A stretch of DNA of 64,000 bases from JANNYA01 sp031422315 (GCA_031422315.1 JANOQN010000053.1:167221-231220); one strand, 5' to 3'. Numbered from the stretch's first letter, positions 16,457 through 25,626 are shown. Notes: generated by a model not told the origin, from the sequence alone. Program-made: numbers and translations.

Positions 16457-18799
16457 TTATTTCTGACTGGTTTCCGGCTTCAGCATGCGCTCAAAAAACG
16501 CCGCAATGCCGCCAAAAACGTGGCGGCGGGTGGTGTTATCGCTGGCACCATGCTTCATGCCTGGATAGGTCATCAAATCAAATGGCACCCCATTCGCTTG
16601 CAGCTTACTCATAAGCTGAGTTGAGTTGCTAAACAGAACATTGTCATCCGCCATGCCGTGAATCAGTAGCAATCTGGCCTTCAAACCTGCCAAGTGCGCA
16701 AACACCGTGCCTTGCACGTAGCCAGCCTTGTTTGAACTTGGCAAATCCATGTAGCGCTCAGTGTAATGCGTGTCATACAGGCCCCAATCGGTGACTGGCG
16801 CACCGGCTGCGCCCGCTGCCAATAAGTTACCGCCCTGCGCTAGCATATGCAGCGTCATGTAGCCGCCGTAGCTCCAGCCAAACGCCCCGATGCGCCCCGC
16901 ATCCACATAGCTTTGTTGACCCAGCCAGCGCACCCCGGCTAGTTGATCCGCCACATCCGGCCCGCCCATCTGCCGATACATCGCGCTTTCAAAGGCTTTG
17001 CCGCGCCTTGTGCTGCCGCGATTATCCAAGCTAAAAACCACATAGCCCTGCTGCGCAAAATATTGCATGAGCATGCCCCAACGGCCATCCCATTGGCGCT
17101 GCAGCACTTGCACGCTCGGGCCGCCGTAGGTGTAAACCAGCGCGGGGTATTTTTTTGCCGGGTCAAAATTGTGCGGCTTGAATACGCGATAGCTTAAGCT
17201 CTGCTCGCCATTTTTCAGCTCGCCATACTCGGGCGTGATGAGATTCGCTTTAAACGCTGCAAGCGGATGCTCGCCGCTCACCGCATTGGCTTCGATTTGC
17301 TTAACTAGCTTACCGTTTGCTCGATATAGGCTGACCTGCGGTGGCGTGAGCACGTCTGAATAGGTGCTGACATACACGCTGGCATCGCGCGCGAATACGG
17401 CTGCGTGCGAGCCTTCAGCACGGCTTAGCTGCGTCAACGCTTTGCTGCGTTCAGCGCTGGTTTTTGCCAGGATGGCCGCGTTCAAGTCCAGCTGGTAAAT
17501 GTGGCGCTGGTGCGCATCGCCGCGATTGCCGGATAGATAGAGCAGGCCGCGCTCGGCATCGACTGCCAGCAGGCTTTCCATTTCAAATGCGCCCTCGGTC
17601 AGCTGCGCGAGCTTTTCGCCGCTAAATGCGCGCAGCTCCAAATGCTGATAGCCGCTGGCTTCACTTGACCATAAAAACGGTGTTGCACTGCCTTTCGCTA
17701 AAGCCTTGGGCACAGCCGAAAAAAAATGCAGCTGATCGTGCAAATTGATATAGCTTTCGCTGGCTTCAGCCAGCACCAGACGCGCTTTGCCGGTACTCGC
17801 CTCGGCCATGCGCAGCTCTAACCTGCGCTGATTGCGTGATTGAATCTGAAAGCTCAGCTTATCCGAGCTGGCCCATTGCACGCGGCTTAAATAGAAATCT
17901 CTAGCATCAATATCGGGCGAGCTTAAATCCACTTGCGTGGGTGATTTAGGATTCGCGATAGGCACCAGCCAAAGCTCAGTATCAACATTGCGGGTGCCCG
18001 CACGTGGGTAGCGCTGCTCGATTACTTCGGTGCGATCGGCGTAAATCTCGAAGCGCTTTTCGATCAGTACCGGCGATTCATCGACGCGCTGCACCGCGAT
18101 TTGCGATTCGTCGGGTGCCCACCAATAGCCAGTGAAGCGCGCCATTTCTTCTTGCGCGACGAACTCCGCCACGCCATAGCTGATAGTGCCCGCGCCCTGC
18201 GTGGTCAGCGCTATTTCTTTGCGATCCGATAACGCAGTGATATAAACATTTTGCGCGCGCACATAGCTGATATACCGGCCTTTCGGGGAAAATTTGGCAT
18301 CGCTGATTGCGCCTAACTCAGGATCGGTAACACGCACGGCTTTACCATCGCCAATGCTGTAGATATAAATCGCGCCATTGAGCGGGAACAGCAGCTGCTG
18401 GCCATCGTCAGAGAAATGGTATTCGACGATACCCTGCAAGCTGGCGATGCGCTGGCGCTCACGGCGCGCTTTTTCAGCATCGCTGAGCGTCTCAACGCCG
18501 CCGGTTAAGGTTTTTGCCGATACCAGCAGGCTTTCCTTGCCAGTTTTAATATCCACCTGCCATAGATCCAGCACTTGGCTTTGCGTGGCTAGCCCACGCA
18601 AAAACGTCAGCCGCTTGCCATCGGGTGATAGCTTCAAGCCAACCGGTGCCTGACCTGATAGCGCTGGCTCGGCGTAAATCCGATCGATGCTGAGCATATT
18701 GGCGGCTCCGTTAGTCATTTCAGTGGCAGCAAGCGCCGGGTTCAGCGCCACGCTCAGCACCAATGCGCCGATCAGCGAGTGAGTAGAACGTATTGCCAT
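16457..18799 (-). CDS. Exported S9 family prolyl peptidase (dipeptidyl-peptidase IV type)
   Basis: 780 aa from the ATG at 18799; a longer frame reaches 18934 but its extra residues precede a good signal peptide (cationic start, then IGALVLSVALNPALAA, cleavage after ALA). A seven- or eight-bladed propeller (DPPIV N domain) fills the N-terminal 500 residues. The hydrolase domain has the catalytic Ser in GWSYGGY (Ser643), Asp in MADDNV and His in MKHG. It should cut X-Pro dipeptides from peptides in the periplasm or outside the cell. First gene of the operon with the ABC transporter, suggesting the pair handles peptides, but this is inference. Confidence 0.92.
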   Translation of the reverse strand: MAIRSTHSLIGALVLSVALNPALAATEMTNGAANMLSIDRIYAEPALSGQAPVGLKLSPDGKRLTFLRGLATQSQVLDLWQVDIKTGKESLLVSAKTLTGGVETLSDAEKARRERQRIASLQGIVEYHFSDDGQQLLFPLNGAIYIYSIGDGKAVRVTDPELGAISDAKFSPKGRYISYVRAQNVYITALSDRKEIALTTQGAGTISYGVAEFVAQEEMARFTGYWWAPDESQIAVQRVDESPVLIEKRFEIYADRTEVIEQRYPRAGTRNVDTELWLVPIANPKSPTQVDLSSPDIDARDFYLSRVQWASSDKLSFQIQSRNQRRLELRMAEASTGKARLVLAEASESYINLHDQLHFFSAVPKALAKGSATPFLWSSEASGYQHLELRAFSGEKLAQLTEGAFEMESLLAVDAERGLLYLSGNRGDAHQRHIYQLDLNAAILAKTSAERSKALTQLSRAEGSHAAVFARDASVYVSTYSDVLTPPQVSLYRANGKLVKQIEANAVSGEHPLAAFKANLITPEYGELKNGEQSLSYRVFKPHNFDPAKKYPALVYTYGGPSVQVLQRQWDGRWGMLMQYFAQQGYVVFSLDNRGSTRRGKAFESAMYRQMGGPDVADQLAGVRWLGQQSYVDAGRIGAFGWSYGGYMTLHMLAQGGNLLAAGAAGAPVTDWGLYDTHYTERYMDLPSSNKAGYVQGTVFAHLAGLKARLLLIHGMADDNVLFSNSTQLMSKLQANGVPFDLMTYPGMKHGASDNTTRRHVFGGIAAFFERMLKPETSQK

Positions 18800-19018
18800 A
18801 TCGGCATCCAAATAGGTGAACCAGCCAAAGAGTTTAGCCAATACGATAGCGGCTGCGTGCGAAAATTGTCGAGGGTGTGATGAGCGGGGCGCACATACGC
18901 AGTAAGCATTTTTCCCTTTAACTCCATTATGCAAAAGATTTCTAATGCAGGAACTTTAAACTTGAGTGTAAACTCTGGTGTAAACCGAGCCCGCAACTAT
19001 CGAGTCCAAACTTCTAAA

Positions 19019-19807
19019 ATGGGTACATCGCTAAGCAAGGCGCCTGTCTATTTCGTAGCGGCGCAAATACGTCATAACCCCATTGATTTGCTCGTATTAG
19101 ACGAGGTATTGCTAGCGCGCATCAAGGACGCGCTTCGAAAGCTTGGCTTTTCGGATCAGGCGCAAATCGATAATGCTCTCAGGATTGAGCAAGGCGGGGC
19201 GAACGTTGAATTTTCTCAGCCCAAGCAATTTCTTTTCAAAAACAGGGATTCCACCGAAGCTGTTTGCATCTCGTTTGATCGAATTTTGTACCAAACGACC
19301 GCTTATTCGGACTTTGAACAATTCAAGTCAACTTTTCTAAATGCCCTTGCAGTAATCCACCAGATTGCTGAGCTTGACTACGTTGATGCGGTCAGTATGC
19401 GGATGTTGGACGCTATCGTCCCGACCGATGGCAAGGATTTACAAGACTATTTGCCGATCGAACTGCTTGGGCTCACTACTTGGGCAGATGAGCGTTCGTG
19501 GCAAATCATTCACCAAAGCATAGAGCATGCGTTTGACTCGAATGAAAACCGCATTGTTTTGCGGTGTATTCGAAGACCCGCAGAAATTGCGTTTCCTCCA
19601 AATTTTCTTCCCCTCGGTATGAAACTGAGGCCTGAATTCGCTACTTTAAACACCAGGCACGCAGTACTCGATACCGATGCAGCTTTCTCCGCTCGATTTC
19701 GATTTGACCTGAACGAAATTGAATCTCATCTGCTTTCGATTAAAAATGATTTATCACAGTGTTTTAAAAACATCGTCACACCACAAGCATTGGAGGAATG
19801 GAAATGA
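19019..19807 (+). CDS. TIGR04255 family protein
   Basis: 262 aa from the ATG at 19019, which begins the conserved MGTSLSKAPVYFVAAQIRHNP segment; the frame opens earlier at 18929. The N-terminal (L..APVYFV.AQIRHNP) motif and the overall plan match the TIGR04255 group, small sporadically distributed bacterial proteins of unknown function. No catalytic motif, signal peptide or membrane segment is visible. DNA here is more AT-rich than the flanking S9 peptidase and metalloprotease genes. The stop overlaps the next start (ATGA), so it is coupled to the HTH gene. Confidence 0.75.
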   Translation: MGTSLSKAPVYFVAAQIRHNPIDLLVLDEVLLARIKDALRKLGFSDQAQIDNALRIEQGGANVEFSQPKQFLFKNRDSTEAVCISFDRILYQTTAYSDFEQFKSTFLNALAVIHQIAELDYVDAVSMRMLDAIVPTDGKDLQDYLPIELLGLTTWADERSWQIIHQSIEHAFDSNENRIVLRCIRRPAEIAFPPNFLPLGMKLRPEFATLNTRHAVLDTDAAFSARFRFDLNEIESHLLSIKNDLSQCFKNIVTPQALEEWK

Positions 19808-20349
19808 TGACATTAACAGCAGTTGCTTTTATTGCCTCAAGTTTTTGCACGCCAAACTCAACGTCGTGGGGAAGTAGCTATCAGCCACAAAATGACTTAA
19901 CTGCCAACGGCATCATTGACTTGGCAAACCTTGATGTTGGAACTGCTACATGGACTCCACAAAAGCGCAGCAAGGAAGCGGCAAAGGAAAATTGGGGCCA
20001 AGTGATTCTCAATTTGAAGAGTTCGCTGCATGCAACGGTGTTCCAGCTGGCGCAGGCGCTCAACGTGTCACGTCAAACCGTGCATGCATGGCAGCGGGGC
20101 GAAAAAAAACCTGCTATCGAAGCGCAAACGCGTATCTCAGCCTTATTGAACGCGTCCATGTCGGTGCAAAAACAGTTGGGCAATAAACTTCCGATCTACA
20201 TTAACTTCGAAATTGGCGACAACAACGAAACGTTTTGGGAGCTCATTTCGGCCGGAATGCCAATTCAAGACGCCTCGGATGTTTTAGTTGAGGTGGCGAA
20301 AGCCAGCTCCGCGCGTCGAGCTTTGGCTGCACTGTCGTTTGATGCCTAA
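19804..20349 (+). CDS. Helix-turn-helix protein of the accessory module
   Basis: 181 aa from the ATG at 19804. GGAGG at 19791-19795 gives 8 bases of spacing to this ATG, but only 2 to the alternative ATG at 19798. A Cro/C1-like helix-turn-helix lies at about residues 78-115 (QLAQALNVSRQTVHAWQRGEKKP). The first 60 residues and the last 60 match nothing I recognise; the C-terminal part (ISAGMPIQDASDVLVEVAKA) may be an oligomerisation or sensing segment. Overlaps the TIGR04255 gene and is 16 bases from the next gene. Likely the regulator, or a DNA-binding partner, of the module. Confidence 0.75.
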   Translation: MMTLTAVAFIASSFCTPNSTSWGSSYQPQNDLTANGIIDLANLDVGTATWTPQKRSKEAAKENWGQVILNLKSSLHATVFQLAQALNVSRQTVHAWQRGEKKPAIEAQTRISALLNASMSVQKQLGNKLPIYINFEIGDNNETFWELISAGMPIQDASDVLVEVAKASSARRALAALSFDA

Positions 20350-20365
20350 GCAAAGCGACTAAGGC

Positions 20366-21016
20366 ATGGGAATCGACCGCCGTGAAAAGCATAGTTGGCG
20401 ACAGGGAAGTCAGATTGATGCTGCTTCGCTTTTAAATGCGGGCCTAATCCACCCGGATCAGCAGGATCGACCAATGGTGGTCATTACGCATGATTGCGAT
20501 ATTCAATCTGACAAGGTCGAACACATCGAAATAATATGGGGCAGCTTCGCTACAATTTCTGGTGACCTAAGTTTCGGAAAGAACCCTCGAACGCTGCAGC
20601 TAATCAATGCCTTTAACGATGGGCAAACACTGCAGCTAGATCAGTCGCAAAAAATCCTTATCCGAAGATCTTGGTTGCTTTCAAATTCAAATGAACCCAT
20701 TGCGAAGCTCAGCGACGAAAACGGTCGACTTCTCGCGAGCTGGCTGGCTTCACGCTACAAACGAGCGCCGTTTCCAGATAGTTTTGTAGATCGATTGCGT
20801 CATGCAAAGACAATTGACCGGAAAGAACTAAACAATGCACTGGCGAAAGCCGATAGAAATTTATCCAAACAGCTGGAGGCCCACTTCAGTTTGGCAGGCG
20901 CCCCAATTGAGGGTTTATATGTAGGTCTATCGGGCAATGAAAAAAATGAGCTCGATGCAACTAATGCCTATAGCCTTAAATTGGCTGTGGTTGCCAGGTC
21001 CGGACCTGCAAGTTAA
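20366..21016 (+). CDS. HDCD-motif hypothetical protein, interrupted by in-frame TAA
   Basis: 216 codons up to a TAA at 21014-21016. The N-terminal region holds RREKHSWRQGSQID and VVITHDCDIQSD (about residues 37-48), a motif that recurs in a family of uncharacterised bacterial proteins, and later ASWLASRYKRAPFP (about residue 130). The coding pattern does not stop at the TAA: the same frame runs on for another 69 sense codons to a second TAA at 21224. Family members I recall continue with a C-terminal region ending near a D/RW.L motif, which the downstream piece supplies. So the gene is either a recent nonsense mutant or is read through. Function unknown. Confidence 0.65.
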   Translation: MGIDRREKHSWRQGSQIDAASLLNAGLIHPDQQDRPMVVITHDCDIQSDKVEHIEIIWGSFATISGDLSFGKNPRTLQLINAFNDGQTLQLDQSQKILIRRSWLLSNSNEPIAKLSDENGRLLASWLASRYKRAPFPDSFVDRLRHAKTIDRKELNNALAKADRNLSKQLEAHFSLAGAPIEGLYVGLSGNEKNELDATNAYSLKLAVVARSGPAS

Positions 21017-21226
21017 GAGGAAAGCAGACTCAAGCTCGCCTCGGAGTTTGCAGCCGTTATTGGAGGCTTGATAGAACGGGCTATTTGGTCGCCCGAAAAA
21101 GGTGAAATCTGCTTAAAAGAATGTACACCACTAACCGAAAAAGATTTCTCTTTGTACCAGCTAAACCGAATGTTGAGATGGCATTTGGATTGGTTGAGCG
21201 CCACGGATGAAGCGGATCAGTCATAA
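21017..21226 (+). pseudogene. Separated C-terminal part of the HDCD-motif gene
   Basis: Same frame as the preceding gene, starting right after its TAA (GAG GAA AGC AGA...). It encodes EESRLKLASEFAAVIGGLIE, then CLKECTPLTEKDFSLYQLNR and RWHLDWLS before TAA at 21224-21226. It has no start codon with a Shine-Dalgarno of its own near the beginning. The amphipathic pattern and the F-L-Q-L-R-W-L spacing look like a genuine protein end. Only one base change is needed to restore a 286-codon gene. Confidence 0.6.
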
Positions 21227-21354
21227 ATGAGGGGAGCCAAATTTCCGTTTGCCGCTTGCCTTCAAACTTCTAGTTTCCGGTAATTTCACACCGTTATATT
21301 GAAAAATCCGCACACTTTAGTCGCTTTGTCTTTACTTTGGAATTTGGAGCCACT

Positions 21355-21642
21355 ATGAAAATCACTAAATCCGCCATGATATTGTCCAGCACGCTGAGCC
21401 TATCTAGCATCGCACTCGCCGCCGAACCCGCAAAAATTGCCGATCAAATCATCGACGTTGAGATTCAAAGCGAGCCCATGCGAATGAGCGCGTCCAGCAA
21501 AAAACCCAGCCCAAACTTGCGCGCCAATACGAACATGAGCGCGACCGTGGCGCACATTGAACCGGACGGCACGGTATCGCTCGATTGCGAAAACCAGCAC
21601 GCGCATCGGCATGTACAGCAACTACAAACGGAGCCACGCTAA
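21355..21642 (+). CDS. Small secreted hypothetical protein
   Basis: 95 aa from the ATG at 21355 with GGAG at 21346-21349; an earlier in-frame ATG at 21337 has no such site. Signal peptide MKITKSAMILSSTLSLSSIALAA with cleavage after ALA. The mature part is about 70 residues, polar, Ser/Pro/Asn-rich, ending in a His-rich segment (CENQHAHRHVQQ) that could bind metal. The stop overlaps the start of the metalloprotease gene (TAATG), so it may be a partner, inhibitor or chaperone of that protease. No recognised family. Confidence 0.65.
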   Translation: MKITKSAMILSSTLSLSSIALAAEPAKIADQIIDVEIQSEPMRMSASSKKPSPNLRANTNMSATVAHIEPDGTVSLDCENQHAHRHVQQLQTEPR

Positions 21643-23999
21643 TGCGTCGGCTAGCGGGGTTTAGCAGTGTTTGGCTACTGTTGATTAGCGCATGGATTAG
21701 TTGCGCCGCATTCGCACAAAGCGCGATGGACGATATTGATATTTCCGACCAGCAAACCCGGCGTTTTAATCTGCCAGCCGCGAACTTCACTAATGTGTTT
21801 GGCTTTACTTTGCCCGCAGGCACGACGCGCTTTAAAGTAACCCTCACCGGCACGATAGCCGCGCCCGCTGCTGATGCCGACGTGGATATGTTCTTGCGCT
21901 TCGCGCGGCCATTTCCGCGCTTGAGCAATGATTACGGTGCAGGTCCGACCAGCGATGAGCTGTTTGAATATGCGCACTATCAATCGATCAGCGCTGAGTT
22001 AAATGAGTCGATCATTGTCAGCAATGCTGGCCGTTTTCCAGCGCAGGGCGGCAAGTGGTATTTGAGTCTATTAAATTTTTCAAGCACCGCAGCGGTCAGC
22101 GCCACCATCAAGCTGGACATTTTAAACGGCGTAACTAGCCCGGCGCCGATTGTGGTGCGCTTTGATCTGCCTTGCCCCGCTAATGTGAGTAGCTGCAAAT
22201 GCGATCTAGCGCCGTGGAATGATCCGCGTACAACGGGCTTTTCGGCGCCTGGAAATGCCGGGCAAACGCTGGGTGAAAAACGTCGCAATGCGGTGTTAGA
22301 AGCCGCCAGCCAGCTATCGCAACGCTTGCGCTCGGAAGCGCCGATTACCGTGCAAGCCTGCTGGGATGATCTAGGCAGCGGCGATCGCGTCACCCTAGCG
22401 CAGGCCGGGCCAACCAATTTTTTGATTGATGATCGCAGCAACGGCGGCACATCGAACGGCGTGTATTTTCCCGCACGGCCGGCGTCATTCTTGCCGCAGC
22501 GCAATAGTTTTTACGCGGCGGCCACCGCTACCAAAAACAACGGCGCAGCGGCTTGCCAAACCTTCGGCGGCCCATGTAATGCCACGCCTGACATCTTTAT
22601 CGCGTTCAATTCATTGATTGACGGCCCCGAAGCGCTTGGTACGCGCAGTTTTTATTACGGTACATCAACCACTGGCAATACCGCCAATGATCCTGATTTC
22701 GTCAGCGTCGCGCTGCATGAACTTACCCACGGCATGGGATATGTCAGCTTAGTTAACTTGGACAGCAGCGACGGCGTTTTAGGCGAAGAACCGGTCGGCC
22801 GCGACGACATCTTTACTCGTCAAGTGGTCGATTTATCCACTGGCACACCTCGCTCACTGGCACGGCTAAACAATGCCGATCGCATCGCTGCGATTACCGG
22901 AGGGCGCTTGCAATGGGTCGGCGCGCGCGCGCTGGCGAATCCAGAATTCACAGCTGCTACGGGTGAGCTAGGCATTCCGCTTAACTCCCCGACGCCACTT
23001 GAATCAGGGTCAAGTCTTAGCCATTTAGATCCAAATCGTTTTAGCAATCAGCTCATGCTGCCGTTTATTTCCAGAACAAGATCGCTTGGCATCGCCGCTG
23101 GCCAGCTCGAGGATATAGGTTGGGATTCAACGCCCAAAACCACACCGGTACGCCCGCAAATTTACGCGGGTAATTGGTTTGACCCGACCAGATCTGGTCA
23201 CGGCTTTGACATTGAACCGGCCGGCAACATCAATGGCTTTAATCGAATTTTGTTTACCGCCTACACCTATGATGCGGCGGGCGATCCAGAATATTTCCTG
23301 GCGCAAGGCCCGGTTGTCGATGGCGTTTTTATTCCAGAAGCCACGCCTGCGCAAAATTCCCTGGTGCGATATCGCTATCAAAACAACCGTCCGGTCATCG
23401 ATAGCAGCGTGCAGGGCTACGTGCGGGTTGATTTTAACGAAGCAGACGCCAGCAAAGCCTGTACGGATAATGGCCGCGTCGTACCCGGCTTGGGCGCGGG
23501 CAATGCCGGTGTTAACGCCGGGTCGTTGACATTCGTGTCGGCCAATCAGGCGGTGAACTGGTGCATCCAGCAGCTGATTGGGCAAAGCCGCCGGCCTGCT
23601 TCAGACTTTACCGGGCACTGGTATAAATCCGGTGACTCCGGCTGGGGTATCGGCATTGCGCAAGCGATTGATGCAGGTAAAAACATCACGCTAGCGGTGT
23701 TGTATTACCCGGATGCGCTTGGCAATCCGCGCTGGGCGTTTGCGCAAAGCAATGATTTTCGAAGCGGGCAGACGATTCCGATTAAACATCGGCGCGGCTT
23801 TTGCCGAACCTGCCCATCCGGCACGCAGGATATTGATGCGGGCAGCATGACGCTCACGCTCGATAATGTTCAAGGTCTGCGCGGGCAAACCAACAAAGTC
23901 AGTTTTGATGTTGAGTTCAAGGGCGCAGCGGGCGGGCGATTTACCCGAACCGAAGCTGCGATTGAACGACTGGTACCGCGCCCAGCGGTGATTGATTGA
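21642..23999 (+). CDS. Secreted HExxH zinc metalloprotease with C-terminal repeats
   Basis: 785 aa from the ATG at 21642, giving the signal peptide MRRLAGFSSVWLLLISAW...AFAQS; the frame opens at 21585. The zinc motif HELTHGMG begins at His359 (HExxH, catalytic Glu360). The third ligand of true metzincins (HExxHxxGxxH) is not in the usual place, since the motif continues YVS. The C-terminal 270 residues contain two related units, GNWFDPTRSGHGFDIE near residue 512 and GHWYKSGDSGWGIGI near residue 657, a repeat type seen at the end of many exported proteins. The predicted role is an extracellular protease. Translationally coupled to the small secreted protein upstream. Confidence 0.8.
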   Translation: MRRLAGFSSVWLLLISAWISCAAFAQSAMDDIDISDQQTRRFNLPAANFTNVFGFTLPAGTTRFKVTLTGTIAAPAADADVDMFLRFARPFPRLSNDYGAGPTSDELFEYAHYQSISAELNESIIVSNAGRFPAQGGKWYLSLLNFSSTAAVSATIKLDILNGVTSPAPIVVRFDLPCPANVSSCKCDLAPWNDPRTTGFSAPGNAGQTLGEKRRNAVLEAASQLSQRLRSEAPITVQACWDDLGSGDRVTLAQAGPTNFLIDDRSNGGTSNGVYFPARPASFLPQRNSFYAAATATKNNGAAACQTFGGPCNATPDIFIAFNSLIDGPEALGTRSFYYGTSTTGNTANDPDFVSVALHELTHGMGYVSLVNLDSSDGVLGEEPVGRDDIFTRQVVDLSTGTPRSLARLNNADRIAAITGGRLQWVGARALANPEFTAATGELGIPLNSPTPLESGSSLSHLDPNRFSNQLMLPFISRTRSLGIAAGQLEDIGWDSTPKTTPVRPQIYAGNWFDPTRSGHGFDIEPAGNINGFNRILFTAYTYDAAGDPEYFLAQGPVVDGVFIPEATPAQNSLVRYRYQNNRPVIDSSVQGYVRVDFNEADASKACTDNGRVVPGLGAGNAGVNAGSLTFVSANQAVNWCIQQLIGQSRRPASDFTGHWYKSGDSGWGIGIAQAIDAGKNITLAVLYYPDALGNPRWAFAQSNDFRSGQTIPIKHRRGFCRTCPSGTQDIDAGSMTLTLDNVQGLRGQTNKVSFDVEFKGAAGGRFTRTEAAIERLVPRPAVID

Positions 24000-24063
24000 T
24001 GAGCGAGATGGCGGGTGTATCGCTACAATGGCGCGCAAGCACCTCTGAGTATCGGTCTGCTAT

Positions 24064-24203
24064 ATCGTCATCCCCGCGCAGGCGGGGACCCAGGTTCGAT
24101 ATGCGTCCCGATTACTTTATCGTCACACCAGGGAAGGCGTAGGTGTTCGAGCTTAAGCGAACGCATACGGAACCTGGGTTCCCGCCTGCGCGGGAATGAC
24201 GAT
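24064..24203. repeat. 140-bp palindromic element with 43-nt inverted arms
   Basis: The two ends (24064-24106 and 24161-24203) are inverted repeats matching at about 39 of 43 positions. Each arm holds its own short hairpin (CCCCGC GCAG GCGGGG on the left). The two main arm differences form a compensatory pair: C24072/G24087 on the left corresponds to T/A on the right, keeping the hairpin paired. A third copy of one arm lies at 30231-30259. This is a REP/BIME-like dispersed repeat between the metalloprotease and ctpA genes. Confidence 0.85.
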
Positions 24204-24253
24204 TTAATAACGCTCACACCTTAAAGTCACACCTCACTTCAGAAACAACATCC

Positions 24254-25582
24254 ATGAATCTAACCACCCGCATTTTGATTTCAACCGCATTGCTAGCGCT
24301 CGCATTGCCGACCGGCGCTCGCGCAGTCGAAGCCACAGAAGCGTCTCAAACATCGAAATCCCAACCCCTGCAAGTCGACGACTTACGCCGATTTGCCTCC
24401 GTTTTTCGCGAAGTGCAGGCCTCGTTTGTTGAGCCAGTCAGCAATAAGCAGCTGATTGACGCCGCCATTTTTGGGTTGCTAAGCCAGCTCGATCCGCACA
24501 GCGCGTATCTGAGCCGCGAACAGCTCAGCGCGTTTTCGGATGACGCCGGCGGCGCTTACGGCGGCTTAGGTGTTGAAGTTCAGATTCAAAATGGCGCGCT
24601 CCACATCGTGGCGCCTATAGACGACAGCCCAGCGACGCGTGCCGGCTTGCGCTCGGGCGATGTCATCACGCAGATCGATGATTTAGTGTTAGACGGCGCA
24701 GCGGTTTTTCAAGGCGCTGACTTATTAAAAGGCGAGATTGGCAGTGCGGTGCGCCTGAGCGTTGAGCGCGCGGGCGTGCCGCCGTTTGAAGTGCAGTTGA
24801 TGCGTGAAGTCATCACGCTGAAAAGTGCGCGCGCGGAAATACTGCCCGGTAATTTGGCTGGCAATATGGCATGGCTGCGGATCAGCGCGTTCCAAACCGA
24901 TACTGCGGGCAGCGCTTCAGCCGCGCTCAAGCGATTGAGCCAAAAGCGCCCGCTAGCGGGCGTAGTGTTGGACTTGCGCAATAATCCGGGCGGGCTGTTA
25001 GCGGCCTCAGTAGCGCTCAGTGATTTGTTTTTGGAAAGCGGCAAAATTGTCGAAACTAAAGGCCGACAAAAAAGCGCTGCGCTCAATTTCAGCGCCACCC
25101 CGGGCGATATTTTGAACGGTGCGCCGATAGTCGTACTGATTAACGCGGGCACGGCATCAGCCGCTGAAATCGTTGCAGGTGCGCTGAAAGATAATCACCG
25201 CGCGCTGATTGTGGGTCAGGCCAGCTTTGGCAAGGGTTCGGTGCAATCGATTTTGCCGCTAGAAAACGGCGATGGTGTCAAGCTCACCACCGCCCGCTAT
25301 TACACGCCAAACGGCAGCTCGATCCAAAATCAGGGCATTTTGCCGGACGTGCCGCTGCGTGAACTTGAGCTGCGCAGAGCCGCACCAGGGCTGCGCCCGG
25401 TCAAAGAGGCCAATCTGGCGAATCATCTGGGCAATAATCAAGCGGAAGCAAGCTCAGAGCCTGCGCCGCTAAACAATCAGCAAGTCGATATTCTAGAAGC
25501 TGACTATGCGCTATCCGAAGCGTTTAATATGTTGCGCGCGTTAGCGCTGAATCATCACAGTACCGGCTCAAGCAAGCGCTAA
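24254..25582 (+). CDS. S41 family C-terminal processing protease
   Basis: 442 aa exported serine protease. Signal peptide MNLTTRILISTALLALALPTG..ARA; then the S41 N-terminal helical region with LDPHSAYLS; a PDZ domain around residues 95-180 (GGLGVEVQIQNG, GLRSGDVITQIDD); and the protease core with LRNNPGGLL and the catalytic Ser in GTASAAEIVAGAL (about residue 302) followed by Lys in FGKGSVQ (about residue 327). It trims or degrades periplasmic proteins from their C-termini and may control peptidoglycan hydrolases. It lies upstream of two peptidoglycan-active genes, which fits that role. No strong Shine-Dalgarno. Confidence 0.92.
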   Translation: MNLTTRILISTALLALALPTGARAVEATEASQTSKSQPLQVDDLRRFASVFREVQASFVEPVSNKQLIDAAIFGLLSQLDPHSAYLSREQLSAFSDDAGGAYGGLGVEVQIQNGALHIVAPIDDSPATRAGLRSGDVITQIDDLVLDGAAVFQGADLLKGEIGSAVRLSVERAGVPPFEVQLMREVITLKSARAEILPGNLAGNMAWLRISAFQTDTAGSASAALKRLSQKRPLAGVVLDLRNNPGGLLAASVALSDLFLESGKIVETKGRQKSAALNFSATPGDILNGAPIVVLINAGTASAAEIVAGALKDNHRALIVGQASFGKGSVQSILPLENGDGVKLTTARYYTPNGSSIQNQGILPDVPLRELELRRAAPGLRPVKEANLANHLGNNQAEASSEPAPLNNQQVDILEADYALSEAFNMLRALALNHHSTGSSKR

Positions 25583-25626
25583 AGCGCGATATTTCGATTT
25601 TTAAATCTCACTCAAAGCGCCCTATT

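Noticed and set aside
14361..18800. Reading the ABC transporter/S9 peptidase block as part of the BREX island
   Set aside because: Opposite strand, GC-richer, and ordinary envelope functions; it looks like resident chromosome that borders the island.
21014..21016. Programmed recoding (selenocysteine or pyrrolysine) to explain in-frame stops
   Set aside because: The stops are TAA here and TAG at 61076, not TGA; no SECIS-like hairpin or read-through context was recognised, and other genes use all three stops normally. Nonsense mutation is simpler.
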